Assembly (NCBI RefSeq): GCF_000383975.1
Contig: NZ_KB913017.1
Coordinates: 503,133-567,132, forward strand
Length of the DNA: 64,000 nt
Origin: Natronorubrum tibetense GA33
Lineage (GTDB): Archaea > Halobacteriota > Halobacteria > Halobacteriales > Natrialbaceae
Direction: 5' to 3'
Shown: piece by piece, positions 18,021 through 26,463 of the stretch
Numbering within the stretch: position 1 is the stretch's first letter
How the letters are laid out: every line of letters begins with the position of its first letter
Translations under genes and position numbers: made by a program
Notes under the pieces: model-generated
Database searches by the model: none
The model's input: only the letters and a program-made list of their open reading frames with translations
Told to the model about the DNA's origin: nothing

Positions 18021-19109
18021 CTAGAAGAGGTTCTCGAGGCGGTCGTCCGCGAACTGCTCCGCGGGATCGGATCGCTCTTCGTCGCGTTCCTGGGCCTTTT
18101 TCGCCTCGCGTGCGCGATTCATGAACTCCTGGATGCGATCGGAGCGTTCGGCCCCGCCGAGCAGGACCAGTGCGCCGAGTCGATCGCTGTCGAGCGGGAA
18201 GTCCCCGCCGCGGACCTGCATGCTGCCGGTCTCGTCCTCGAGCCAACGGCGCGCGCGTTCGACACCTTTGCGGGGAATTCGGTCGGGTTCGCCGGCGATG
18301 ACCAGCAGCGCCGAATCGGCCGTCGTCGCGTCGGGGAGGCTCGTCCCCGTCAGAAGCGCCTGTCGCGAGACGCTCATCGCCGTGTTGATGTTCTCGCCGC
18401 TGTCCTCGCTCGCGATCTCGGTCGCGTAGCCGAGGACTGAGACGCCGCCTGATCGGAGGGTATTGATAACTTCACTCGAGTCGACGACACTCTCTCCGAC
18501 GCCTTCGACGGCCTCACCCGAGGCGAAAAGCAAGCCGACTCGTTGGGCGATCTTGCCGTTGATCGTCTCGAACGCACCCTCGACGCTTTCGCCCTGTTCG
18601 TGCCACGCATCGTTGTCGATCAGCAGCGTCGAGTCGGCCTCCCGGATGATGGTCTTCAGGGACCGACCCGCGTTGGCCTGATAGAGCGCGCCTTCGTTGC
18701 GCCCCGGGAGGACCCCGAGCGCGTAGACGGGTACGTCGTAGACCTGCTGGAGGTGGTGGACAAGCACCGGCGCGCCGCCGCTGCCCGTTCCGCCGCCGAG
18801 CCCCGCCACGACAAAGATCGCTTCGGCGCTCGAGGTGACGCGTCCGTCGAGCGCGCCGAGCACCTGCTGGATGTCCGACTGCATGACTTCGGTGCCGAGT
18901 TCGTTATCGCCGCCGACGCCGTGTCCGTTGACGCGATCCGCGCCGATCAACAGGGTGTCGGCGAACTCGAGCGATTGGAGGTCTGCTTCCGCGGAGTTGA
19001 CGGCCAGTGCGCCCTGGACGGCTCCGTAACCCATCTCCGCGTCGAAGCGGGTGAGCCGTTCAGTGACCTTGCCACCGGCCTGACCAACGCCGATCAGGGC
19101 AACTTTCAT
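18021..19109 (-). CDS. cetZ: CetZ/FtsZ-family tubulin-like GTPase
   Basis: A 362-residue tubulin-superfamily protein that should polymerise with GTP and affect cell shape in haloarchaea. The GTP tubulin signature GGGTGSG is present in VAGLGGGTGSGGAPVLVHH near residue 107, with GVGQAGGKV at 7-15 as the first phosphate loop. The C-terminal third lacks the FtsZ tail, and the body resembles the CetZ (archaeal tubulin-like) branch rather than FtsZ1 or FtsZ2. Start at the ATG 19107-19109. It is divergent from the DUF5791 gene, with 177 bases between them. Confidence 0.85.
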   Translation of the reverse strand: MKVALIGVGQAGGKVTERLTRFDAEMGYGAVQGALAVNSAEADLQSLEFADTLLIGADRVNGHGVGGDNELGTEVMQSDIQQVLGALDGRVTSSAEAIFVVAGLGGGTGSGGAPVLVHHLQQVYDVPVYALGVLPGRNEGALYQANAGRSLKTIIREADSTLLIDNDAWHEQGESVEGAFETINGKIAQRVGLLFASGEAVEGVGESVVDSSEVINTLRSGGVSVLGYATEIASEDSGENINTAMSVSRQALLTGTSLPDATTADSALLVIAGEPDRIPRKGVERARRWLEDETGSMQVRGGDFPLDSDRLGALVLLGGAERSDRIQEFMNRAREAKKAQERDEERSDPAEQFADDRLENLF

Positions 19110-19286
19110 ACGGATTTCATGTAAGTACGGGTAATTGAACGTTCCGGTGGACAATTGCATCGAGGGTGGACGAACGTACTCGTTCGCGGACGGGGTGGTC
19201 AATCGATGGGGTGTCAGTGCCCGCACACGGACGGCCCCAGCACCGCAATAACAATCCCTTTCAGCGAGATTCCCGTTTCGTCGCGT

Positions 19287-19712
19287 ATGTTCTACGACCA
19301 GCGGATGACCGCCCCCGACTCGCCCGCCGACCTCCGCGCCGAGTACGAGGACGATCTGCGGGCCGTCGTCGACCAGCACGGTGTCGACGCCGTCGCCGAG
19401 CAGACCGACGTGGACCGTGAGACCGCCGACGCGCTCCTCGAGTCCGAGTCGCCCGACCTCACACTCCCGGAAGTCGCCCAGATCCAGTCGCTCGAAGCGG
19501 GCGAACCCGAGCCGGACGAGATGGTGACCATCGCCTGCGACCACCTCCTGTTGGGGATGTCGACGGCCGTCCTCGACGTCGATTCCATCGAAAGCGAACT
19601 CGAGATCGAACTGGACGCCAAGGAAGTACAGCAGAAACTCGAACGGCGCGCGCCGATGTCGCTCGAGGAGTTCGTCCATATCCAGTACGTGATCGCCGAC
19701 GGCGCGCCCTGA
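19287..19712 (+). CDS. DUF5791 family haloarchaeal protein
   Basis: A 141-residue acidic protein with no transmembrane segment. It begins MFYDQRMTAPDSPADLRAEYEDDLR and has a HTH-like helix stretch (VAEQTDVDRETADALLESE) followed by two helices with LTLPEVAQIQSLEAG. Length and pattern match the haloarchaeal DUF5791 family, which has no assigned function. The start at 19287 is the ATG nearest the homology; the reading frame is open upstream to 19155. Confidence 0.7.
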   Translation: MFYDQRMTAPDSPADLRAEYEDDLRAVVDQHGVDAVAEQTDVDRETADALLESESPDLTLPEVAQIQSLEAGEPEPDEMVTIACDHLLLGMSTAVLDVDSIESELEIELDAKEVQQKLERRAPMSLEEFVHIQYVIADGAP

Positions 19713-19795
19713 TTTATCCGGTCTGGTGTGAATCATCTCCGGTGTAACCGCGACCATCCTGTGGTTGCACCGGTAAACCGTTACAGCAAACCGTA

Positions 19796-20206
19796 TTAGT
19801 ACTCGTGCCAGTCGACGACATCCACGTCGTCGATTCGATCGAAGCGGTCGACGTTTGCCGTCAAGACAGGGAGTTGCTCAGTCCGCGCCGTGGCCGCAAT
19901 ATATACGTCGTGAAGATCGTGTAACGGATTTCCCTGACGCTCGAGCGCCGAGATGATATCGGCGGCTGCGGTCGCGACTGGCCGACTCACGTCGACGACA
20001 TCGAACCGGGCGAGGAGTCGGTCGAGGTCGTCCATCGCATCGGATCGACTGGATTCCGACTCGTACTTTTTGTTCACCTCGAGTCGAAGTTCCGTCACCG
20101 TAACCGTGCTGATGACGTGACGGCCCTCGTCGTCCAAGCGCTCGACGCGTCGACCGACACCGCCGCGATCGATATCGACGAGGACCGATGAATCACAGAG
20201 CTTCAT
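19796..20206 (-). CDS. vapC: VapC-type PIN-domain toxin (first pair)
   Basis: A 136-residue PIN ribonuclease. The acidic metal cluster is visible: D5 in LCDSSVLVDID, E in TVTELRLEV, D in LHDVYIAATA and a final Asp in TANVDRFDRID. Such toxins cleave tRNA or rRNA when unbound by antitoxin. It overlaps the VapB gene by 14 bases, so both come from one transcript. All catalytic acids are intact, so it should be functional. Confidence 0.88.
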   Translation of the reverse strand: MKLCDSSVLVDIDRGGVGRRVERLDDEGRHVISTVTVTELRLEVNKKYESESSRSDAMDDLDRLLARFDVVDVSRPVATAAADIISALERQGNPLHDLHDVYIAATARTEQLPVLTANVDRFDRIDDVDVVDWHEY

Positions 20207-20420
20207 CGTCGAGCCTCGAGAGCGTGCCGCGGCTCAGCCGTTCGATCTCGTCCGTCACCTCAGCGTGTGTCTCGGGATCGAGTACCCCGACTCCCGTTAC
20301 GTCGGCGAGCTGTCGGCCGTCGTCGAGCGTCTCGCTGATCACCTCGCTGAAGCTCCGATCCCCCTTCTCGCGCTTTAGCTCCCGGTAGACATCGTCCGAG
20401 ATGGCGATATTCTTGCTCAT
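20193..20420 (-). CDS. vapB: VapB-type antitoxin (DUF217/CopG-like)
   Basis: A 75-residue antitoxin. The N-terminal MSKNIAISDDVYRELKREKG matches the archaeal VapB family (COG1753), a ribbon-helix-helix type DNA-binding head with an acidic neutralising tail. The frame extends 9 residues further (start 20447), but those codons read through the promoter palindrome, so I chose the ATG at 20418-20420. It overlaps vapC by 14 bases. A perfect 16-bp palindrome lies 8 bases upstream and probably serves for autorepression. Confidence 0.85.
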   Translation of the reverse strand: MSKNIAISDDVYRELKREKGDRSFSEVISETLDDGRQLADVTGVGVLDPETHAEVTDEIERLSRGTLSRLDDEAL

Positions 20421-20795
20421 ATGTAATGTATGGGTACCCATACGCAAAATACTGTCGCCGATCGATAGTATCGAGTCTTCGCTCGCTCCGAATCGTTCGG
20501 GCGTCGGCTAGGAGCAAATGGGATACTCAGGCGGAGCCGCCAACGGACAACCGACGGCTACTATCGTCGATCGGAACGTGGACGGCGTGCGATCGACCAA
20601 CTTCGCCGACGGTACCGACGGAATCCTCGGGCAAACCACCCGAGAGAGTCGCTCTCGACGCCAGGATATTCTACACGATCGATAATGCTCATTTATTATC
20701 TGAGATGACGTAGTACTCTCGATTACGATGGAATCAACAGCACGTATCGAGCAGCAGGTATCGGTAGTGAACGCGCGTCTCAGCGCGGTGGGACG
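20421..20795. other. Upstream region of vapBC and of the membrane gene
   Basis: These 375 bases begin with the vapBC control region, including the palindrome at 20428-20443. In the middle, a 55-codon frame runs from ATG 20518 to TAA 20683 after an AGGAG at 20511-20515, but its Arg/Ser/Gly content and lack of family resemblance leave it unconvincing as a gene. The right end holds the probable promoter of the membrane protein at 20796. I see no RNA gene. Confidence 0.4.
20428..20443. promoter_or_regulatory. Perfect 16-bp palindrome at the vapBC promoter
   Basis: GTATGGGTACCCATAC reads identically on both strands. It starts 8 bases upstream of the vapB ATG. On the minus strand it falls between a TATA-like AGTATTTTG (about 20444-20452) and the start codon. 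It is a strong candidate operator for VapB or the VapBC complex. Confidence 0.75.
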
Positions 20796-21656
20796 ATGAG
20801 TTTCGCCAGGTCGACGAGGGCTGCCGGCGACCGAGTTCGGGGCACCGTCGAAGACGGTACGCACCGGGCGCGAAAGCCAGTCTTCTATCTCGTCACGGTC
20901 GCCTTCGTCGCGTTTCTCCTGTTCGCGCTGCGCGAATCGATGGTAATGGTCGGAACCGCCTGGACCGACGGCTACGCGTTCCCAGTCCACCGCGTACACC
21001 ACATGATGATCGGCGGGATGCTGACGGTGTTCGCCGCGACGGTCGCCGTCCAGCTCTATCGTCCGGCGAAGCGAGTGGGGGCGCTCCAGGCCGCGATCGC
21101 GTTCGCGATTTCGGCGTTCGTCCTCACGGTCGTCGCCTCCGGTCTCGCAGCGGCCGGCGAGATCCTCGTCTTCGTGATTCCGGTTCTACTCATCGCGCTG
21201 TTGCATCCGGCTCGCCGACAGCTCGTCCCGACCCTCGAGCGGATGGACGCTCGCCTGATCGCACTCGCCGCCGTCGGCGCGCTCGGCATGGCGACCGTCG
21301 CCGTCGGCGAGTACGCGAGCCACACGACGCTCACCAACGAACACGTCGCATTCGGTCACTTCGAGTTCATGCTGTTCGCGACCGTCTCGATCGGTCTCTT
21401 CGCGCTACTGGGTGCCCTTCGGCCGACCGGCTGGCGCGCGCTCGTCTATGCCGCCGCCGCGTTGGCCGTCCTCTTCGCCGCCGGCTCGCTCGCGTTCCCC
21501 GGAATCGAGCAGGGCTCGAGCCTCGGTACCGCCGGCGCGCTCGCCACCGTCGTGTGGGCCGTCGCGTTCGTCGGGCTCGCGGAGTACGTCGACCGAGCCG
21601 ACTCGACCGAGTCGGAATCGATCAACGCCGAACCGACGCCCGCAGAATCGGTCTGA
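20796..21656 (+). CDS. Polytopic membrane protein, about eight TM segments
   Basis: A 286-residue integral membrane protein. After a basic leader (RSTRAAGDRVRG) it has about eight hydrophobic segments from residue 29 to 270, with few charged residues between them, and a hydrophilic acidic tail (DSTESESINAEPTPAES). It is not recognised; no transporter or enzyme motif is clear. It runs in the same direction as the epimerase gene, 107 bases upstream of it. Confidence 0.65.
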   Translation: MSFARSTRAAGDRVRGTVEDGTHRARKPVFYLVTVAFVAFLLFALRESMVMVGTAWTDGYAFPVHRVHHMMIGGMLTVFAATVAVQLYRPAKRVGALQAAIAFAISAFVLTVVASGLAAAGEILVFVIPVLLIALLHPARRQLVPTLERMDARLIALAAVGALGMATVAVGEYASHTTLTNEHVAFGHFEFMLFATVSIGLFALLGALRPTGWRALVYAAAALAVLFAAGSLAFPGIEQGSSLGTAGALATVVWAVAFVGLAEYVDRADSTESESINAEPTPAESV

Positions 21657-21763
21657 GTGGCATCGAACCGGCTCGGCCGACTCGACTCCGAGCGATTACC
21701 GAAATACCAGTTACGTTTCGCTTCGAACGCCGAAATTATGTGCGCACGACCCGGAGTCGGCGT

Positions 21764-22654
21764 ATGAACGTCGCAATTCTGGGCTGTGGCCACGTCGGTC
21801 TCGAACTCGGTCGCCAACTCGCCGAGCGCGGTCACGAGGTGATCGGCGTGCGTCGCTCCGACGACGGCGTCGAAGCGATCGACGCCGCCGGATTCGACGC
21901 CGTACAGGCTGATGTCACCGACCGCGAGGCGCTCGGGGCCGTCCCCGACGTCGACGCCATCGTCTTCGCGGCCAGCAGCGGCGGCCGGGGTGCGGACGCA
22001 GCCCGCGAGGTCTACGTCGAAGGCCTGCGGACCGCCATCCGGCACTTCGGCGAGCGCGAACAGAACCCCGACAGGCTGGTCTACACCTCCTCGACGGGCG
22101 TCCACGGCGACCACGACGGCGACTGGGTGGACGAGGATACCGAACTCGATCCGACCACCGAGAAGACCGAGGTGCTCGCCGAGGCCGAACGGATCGCCCT
22201 CGAACTCCCCACCGAGTACGGCTTCGAGGGCACCGTCGCGCGCTACGCGGGCCTCTACGGCCCCGGTCGGTACCGCCTCGAGCGCTATCTCGAGGGGCCG
22301 GTCACCGAGGGCTACCTGAACATGGTCCACCGCGACGACGCGGCGGGAGCCGTCCGCTACCTTCTGGAAGAGGATCTCGCACGCGGTGAGGTGGTACAGG
22401 TCGTCGACGACGAACCCGCCCCCAAGTGGACGTTCGCCGACTGGCTCGCCGAACAGTGCGGTGTCGAACAGCCGCCGAAACAGACGAAAGCCGAGCGACT
22501 CGAGGACGGAGACGTCTCCGAGGCCGGCAAACGCCGCATTCTGACCAGTAAACGCTGTTCTAACGAGAAGCTTCGCGACCTCGGCTACGAGTTCGCGTAC
22601 CCGACGTATCGGGAGGGGTATCGAGAGGCGATCGACGCCTATCGCGGTCGCTGA
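21764..22654 (+). CDS. NAD-dependent epimerase/dehydratase family protein
   Basis: A 296-residue Rossmann protein of the extended SDR type. The NAD loop GCGHVGLELG is at residues 7-16. It has VYTSSTGVHG (the usual Ser site) and YGFEGTVARYAGLYGPGRY, which mark the family. The classical Tyr-x3-Lys active site is not evident, so it may be an atypical SDR that binds NAD(P) without normal catalysis. The start was set at ATG 21764; the frame is open back to 21554. No sugar-pathway gene is adjacent. Confidence 0.8.
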   Translation: MNVAILGCGHVGLELGRQLAERGHEVIGVRRSDDGVEAIDAAGFDAVQADVTDREALGAVPDVDAIVFAASSGGRGADAAREVYVEGLRTAIRHFGEREQNPDRLVYTSSTGVHGDHDGDWVDEDTELDPTTEKTEVLAEAERIALELPTEYGFEGTVARYAGLYGPGRYRLERYLEGPVTEGYLNMVHRDDAAGAVRYLLEEDLARGEVVQVVDDEPAPKWTFADWLAEQCGVEQPPKQTKAERLEDGDVSEAGKRRILTSKRCSNEKLRDLGYEFAYPTYREGYREAIDAYRGR

Positions 22655-22742
22655 CGGCGCTATCGTGCCGTACGCGCGGATACCGACGAAAAACGGTCAC
22701 CAGAGGGGGAAATTTATTGAGGATTCACTTTGATTGTCGGGT

Positions 22743-23930
22743 ATGAGCGACCGGGACCCCTCGACCAGCAGCGTCTTTTTCGAGCCCGACACCTTGCTGG
22801 TCGAGAGCGTCGTCGACGAACTCCAGGCCCTCGAGCCGCTGGTGCTCTCCCTGCTCGTCCTCGCGACCGTGGCCGTCGTCGTCGGCGGCTGGTGGGTCGT
22901 CCGCTGGTTTCGTCGACCGCCCGGCGTCCGCATCCAGCGCTTGCTGGGAAACTACGACGAGATTGTGGTGTTGATGCACCCGAACCCGGACCCCGATGCC
23001 ATGTCCTGTGCGATGGGGATCGCCCGCATCGCCGAGGCCGTCGACACCGAGACGACGCTGCAGTACGCCGGCGAGATCCGCCACCAGGAGAATCGCGCGT
23101 TCCGAACCGTTCTCGATCTTGAACTCGAGTCGATCGAATCGAGCTCACAGCTCGCCGCCGACGCCGTCGTCCTCGTCGATCACAACACGCCGCGCGGGTT
23201 TGCGGGCTCACAAACCGTCGAACCGATCGCGGTCGTCGACCACCATCCCGGCAACGGGGCTGGGACGGAGTTTACCGACGTTCGGACCGACTACGGTGCC
23301 GCGTCGACGATCCTCGTCGAGTACCTGGACGAACTCGGTGCGACGATGGCGGCGGAGGGCGGCAACGGGTTTGAGATTTCCCAGGAGCTCGCAACGGGAC
23401 TGCTCTACGGCATTCAGTCGGATACGAACCAGTTGACGAACGGCTGCTCGCGGGCCGAGTTCGACGCCTGCGCCTCGCTGTTTTCGGGTATCGACGAGGA
23501 CCTCCTCGACCGGATCGCCAACCCGCAGGTCAGCGACGACGTTCTCCGGGTCAAAGCGACGGCCATCACCGAGAAACGCGTCGAAGGTCCCTTTGCCGTT
23601 TGTGACGTCGGCACGCTCTCGAACACCGACGCGATTCCCCAGGCCGCGGACGAACTCATGCATCTCGAGGGCGTCACGGCGGTCGTCGTTTACGGTCAGA
23701 ACGACAATACGATCCACCTCTCGGGTCGCTCGCGCGACGACCGGGTCCACATGGGCGAAACCCTGCGCCACGCCATCAGCGACATCCCGATGGCCAACGC
23801 TGGCGGCCACGCCCGGATGGGTGGCGGACAGGTGTCCGTCGACCACATGGAGGGAATCGGTCCCTCCGACGGCGTCAGCAAACCCGAGTTCGAGGAGCGG
23901 CTCTTTTCGGCGATGGCCGGCGAACGGTAG
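22743..23930 (+). CDS. Membrane-anchored DHH/DHHA1 phosphoesterase
   Basis: A 395-residue protein with one transmembrane segment near residues 33-54 and then a cytoplasmic DHH-DHHA1 phosphoesterase. Motif I is H79-PNPD83-PD85, the DHH motif is in VVDHHPGNGA near residue 165, and the DHHA1 glycines appear in NAGGHARMGGG near the C-terminus. It may hydrolyse a cyclic di-nucleotide or nanoRNA at the membrane. A TTG 9 bases upstream is an alternative start. A TATA-like TTTATTG at about 22712-22718 lies about 25 bases before the ATG. Confidence 0.83.
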   Translation: MSDRDPSTSSVFFEPDTLLVESVVDELQALEPLVLSLLVLATVAVVVGGWWVVRWFRRPPGVRIQRLLGNYDEIVVLMHPNPDPDAMSCAMGIARIAEAVDTETTLQYAGEIRHQENRAFRTVLDLELESIESSSQLAADAVVLVDHNTPRGFAGSQTVEPIAVVDHHPGNGAGTEFTDVRTDYGAASTILVEYLDELGATMAAEGGNGFEISQELATGLLYGIQSDTNQLTNGCSRAEFDACASLFSGIDEDLLDRIANPQVSDDVLRVKATAITEKRVEGPFAVCDVGTLSNTDAIPQAADELMHLEGVTAVVVYGQNDNTIHLSGRSRDDRVHMGETLRHAISDIPMANAGGHARMGGGQVSVDHMEGIGPSDGVSKPEFEERLFSAMAGER

Positions 23931-24032
23931 TCGACTGGTCCGAAGAGTACGAAGAAGAGGCGGGACAGCGAACGCTCGAGCGTATCGCTCCCGTTCGAAT
24001 CAGCGGGCGCGAACTCGAGTCGCAACCGCGCG

Positions 24033-25391
24033 CTACTCAGCGGACGGCGTTTCGGTGGTTCCGCGCGTCTCGCCCCCGTCAGTCGCCGCGAGCACGATCT
24101 CGCGAGCCTCATCGAACAGTTCCTCCGCACGGTCCGGGTCGCGCGCCTCGGCCGTGATTCGGACGACCGATTCGGTCCCGCTGGGGCGGACGAGCGTCCA
24201 GCCGTCGCCGTGATCGATTCGAACGCCGTCGAGGGCGTCGACCTCGAGGTCGCGCTCCCGAACCGTCGTCTCGACGCGCTCCATGACGGCCGCCTTGTCC
24301 GTCACGTCGATCGAGGTTCGTCGAATGGGGTAGGTCTCGAGGTCGTCGACCAGCTCGGCGAGCGAGCCCGCGCGTTTGGTCATTGCGGCGAGTTTCGCGG
24401 CTGCGAGCGGGCCGTCCGGACAGAGCGTCTCGTCGGGCCAGATCCACGCGCCGCTGGGTTCGCCGCCGAAGACGACGTCGGGTTCGGTCGCCCGTTCCGC
24501 GACGTAGACGTCACCGACGGCGGTTCGCGTCACCGAGGCGCCGACGGTCGCCACCGCGTCGTCGACGGCGAGGCTCGTATCCACCGGCGCGGCGATCCGG
24601 TCGCCGTCGCCGGCCTCCTCGCGGGCGAAGAGCGCGAGCAAGAGGTCCTTCGGAACGAACCGGCCGCGTTCGTCCACGGCCACCATCCGATCCCCGTCGC
24701 CGTCGTGGGCGATGCCGAGGTCGGCGTCCGTCGCGCCGACCAGTCGCTGGAGGTCCTCGAGCGTCTCCTCGTTCGGTTCGCTCGGCCGGCCCGGGAAGCG
24801 GCCGTCCTGCTGGGCGTTCAGCGTTCGCACCTCACAGCCGAGGTCGACCAGCGCCTCCGCCGTCACGCTGCCCGCGCCGTTGCCGACGTCGATCACGACG
24901 TCCAGTCCGGAGGGATCGTCGACGGTGTCCGTGATCGTCTCGGCGTGTCGCTCGAGCAGTCCTTCGTGTCGTTTCCGGTCGCCGACCCCGTCCCAGGGCT
25001 CGAGGTCGTAGCGCTCGTTCTCGACTCGGTCGGTGATCGCCGCGCGGCGCTCCGTGTCGAAGGCCTGACCGGAGGGCGACCAGAGTTTGATCCCGTTGTC
25101 CGTCTTCGGGTTGTGCGAGGCGGTGATCACGACGCCTGCGTCCGCGTCGAGCCAGTCGACGCCGCGGGCGACGGTCGGGGTCGGCGCGATCCCGATCTCG
25201 AACACGTCGCCGCCACACTCTCTGATCCCGGCGCTGAGCGCGTCGACCAGCATCGTCCCGCTCTCGCGGACGTCGCGGCCGACGACGACGCGTTCGTACC
25301 CTTCGGACGCCAGCGCACGGCCGACCGAAAGCGCCAGTTCGGCCGTTACCTCCTCGCCCACCGCGCCACGAATTCCGCTCGTTCCGAACAT
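24033..25391 (-). CDS. glmM: Phosphoglucosamine mutase-like phosphohexomutase
   Basis: A 452-residue alpha-D-phosphohexomutase that interconverts sugar 6- and 1-phosphates, probably glucosamine. All four loops are visible: catalytic S92 in TASHNPKTDNG, Mg2+ loop DGDGDR in AHDGDGDRMVAV, sugar loop GGEPSGAWIWP, and phosphate loop RPSGTESVVRI near the C-terminus. The N-terminus MFGTSGIRG is typical of archaeal GlmM. A TATA box, TTTTTATATA on the minus strand, lies about 23 bases upstream. GlmM versus phosphomannomutase cannot be separated by eye. The product would suit the nucleotidyltransferase at the left edge. Confidence 0.85.
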   Translation of the reverse strand: MFGTSGIRGAVGEEVTAELALSVGRALASEGYERVVVGRDVRESGTMLVDALSAGIRECGGDVFEIGIAPTPTVARGVDWLDADAGVVITASHNPKTDNGIKLWSPSGQAFDTERRAAITDRVENERYDLEPWDGVGDRKRHEGLLERHAETITDTVDDPSGLDVVIDVGNGAGSVTAEALVDLGCEVRTLNAQQDGRFPGRPSEPNEETLEDLQRLVGATDADLGIAHDGDGDRMVAVDERGRFVPKDLLLALFAREEAGDGDRIAAPVDTSLAVDDAVATVGASVTRTAVGDVYVAERATEPDVVFGGEPSGAWIWPDETLCPDGPLAAAKLAAMTKRAGSLAELVDDLETYPIRRTSIDVTDKAAVMERVETTVRERDLEVDALDGVRIDHGDGWTLVRPSGTESVVRITAEARDPDRAEELFDEAREIVLAATDGGETRGTTETPSAE

Positions 25392-25413
25392 AGCCGGGGC
25401 TACCACGACCGGG

Positions 25414-25423
25414 TATATAAAAA
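25414..25423 (-). promoter_or_regulatory. TATA box of glmM
   Basis: TATATAAAAA on the plus strand reads TTTTTATATA on the minus strand. It ends 23 bases before the glmM start at 25391, a typical haloarchaeal promoter spacing for a leaderless transcript. Confidence 0.6.
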
Positions 25424-25597
25424 TCGGAACATCGTCCTGCGTTCTGAGATCGGCTCCCACGGGGGTCGACACTCGAGTGCCAGAGTGAGTTCGCTCGCTC
25501 GCGTTCACAACTGCGAGTGCGAACGTGTTCGCCCCGCCTCCGCCGGTGGCTCCAAACGGGTCGCTTAAGTCTCTCGGCCGACGTAGCCCGGACACTG

Positions 25598-25906
25598 ATG
25601 GAATTTTGCGACGAATGCGGTTCGATGATGAAAGCCGACGACGGGCGCTGGGAGTGTGGCAGCTGTGGCTTTACGAAGCCGAAAGGTGACGCGGACGAGT
25701 ACATCGTGACGGACGATCAGGAGGCGAGCGAGATTATCGAGTCCTCCGGCGAGACCTCCCTGCCGGAGACCGACGCGCTCTGTCCCGAGTGCGGTCACGA
25801 CCGGGCCTACTGGTACATGCAACAGATCCGGTCGGCCGACGAGAGCGAGACGCGCTTTTTCATCTGTTCGGAGTGTGAACACAAGTGGCGCGAAGACGAC
25901 AACTAA
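25598..25906 (+). CDS. tfs: Transcription factor S (TFS), RNA polymerase cleavage factor
   Basis: A 102-residue two-zinc-ribbon protein. The N-terminal ribbon uses C4, C7, C20, C23 and the C-terminal ribbon C62, C65, C90, C93. The catalytic loop QIRSADESETR carries D81-E82, which enter the polymerase secondary channel and stimulate cleavage of backtracked RNA, as in archaeal TFS and eukaryotic TFIIS. A TATA-like CTTAAG lies about 30 bases upstream. The gene is divergent from glmM and followed by the small coiled-coil gene and smc. Confidence 0.93.
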   Translation: MEFCDECGSMMKADDGRWECGSCGFTKPKGDADEYIVTDDQEASEIIESSGETSLPETDALCPECGHDRAYWYMQQIRSADESETRFFICSECEHKWREDDN

Positions 25907-26046
25907 CCGACTCACCCGTTCTCACCGCCCGTCCACAACGGTAGCGTCGACCGGACGGCGCTCCGACCGTCACTCAGACAGAATGTACCAGACGAATTAA
26001 TTTTGTCTGACGTACGTTTATGTGGCCGGACGGACCCCTAGGAGAT

Positions 26047-26355
26047 ATGTCGAAAAATCGCGTCGAGAAACTCGAGTCGACGGTTGCGGAACTCGAGTCG
26101 ACGGTAGACGGGCTGACGGACGAACTTATCGAATCCAAGGAACGCATTCGCGTGCTCGAGGCCGAACTCGACACCGAGTCGCCGACGCGCGTGCCAGACC
26201 GGCGCGGTGGCGAGGAAGTGGAGTCGGAAGACGAAGTGACACAGGAAGCCGCACCGGACGAGGTCGCAGAGGCCGCAGCCGATGCCGACGGCGAGGAGAC
26301 GACGGCTCAGGACGAAGCGGAAGACTCAGGTAGCGACGACATTATTGTCGCATAA
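26047..26355 (+). CDS. Small coiled-coil protein with acidic tail (DUF7518-like)
   Basis: A 102-residue protein. Residues 1-45 form a heptad coiled coil (VEKLESTVAELESTVDGLTDELIESKERIRVLEAEL); the rest is an acidic, probably disordered tail ending in DDIIVA. It matches a small haloarchaeal family of unknown role. The chosen start at 26047 follows AGGAG. A TATA-like CGTTTATG lies about 25 bases upstream. It stands 108 bases before smc on the same strand, and no promoter is evident in between, so the two may be co-transcribed. Confidence 0.65.
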   Translation: MSKNRVEKLESTVAELESTVDGLTDELIESKERIRVLEAELDTESPTRVPDRRGGEEVESEDEVTQEAAPDEVAEAAADADGEETTAQDEAEDSGSDDIIVA

Positions 26356-26463
26356 CTGCGTGGTGACGGCGCGGCCGCGGTCGACCGTCGGCGGTATCGA
26401 CGGCAGCCGACCCCGCGACGACAGCCGCCACGATCCCCGGGAGACGGAGGGCTCGAGAAGAGA

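Noticed and set aside
20518-20685. 55-codon frame with an upstream AGGAG
   Set aside because: Start and ribosome-site look possible, but the sequence is Arg/Ser/Gly-rich with no family resemblance and lies in a regulatory stretch; left out as a gene.
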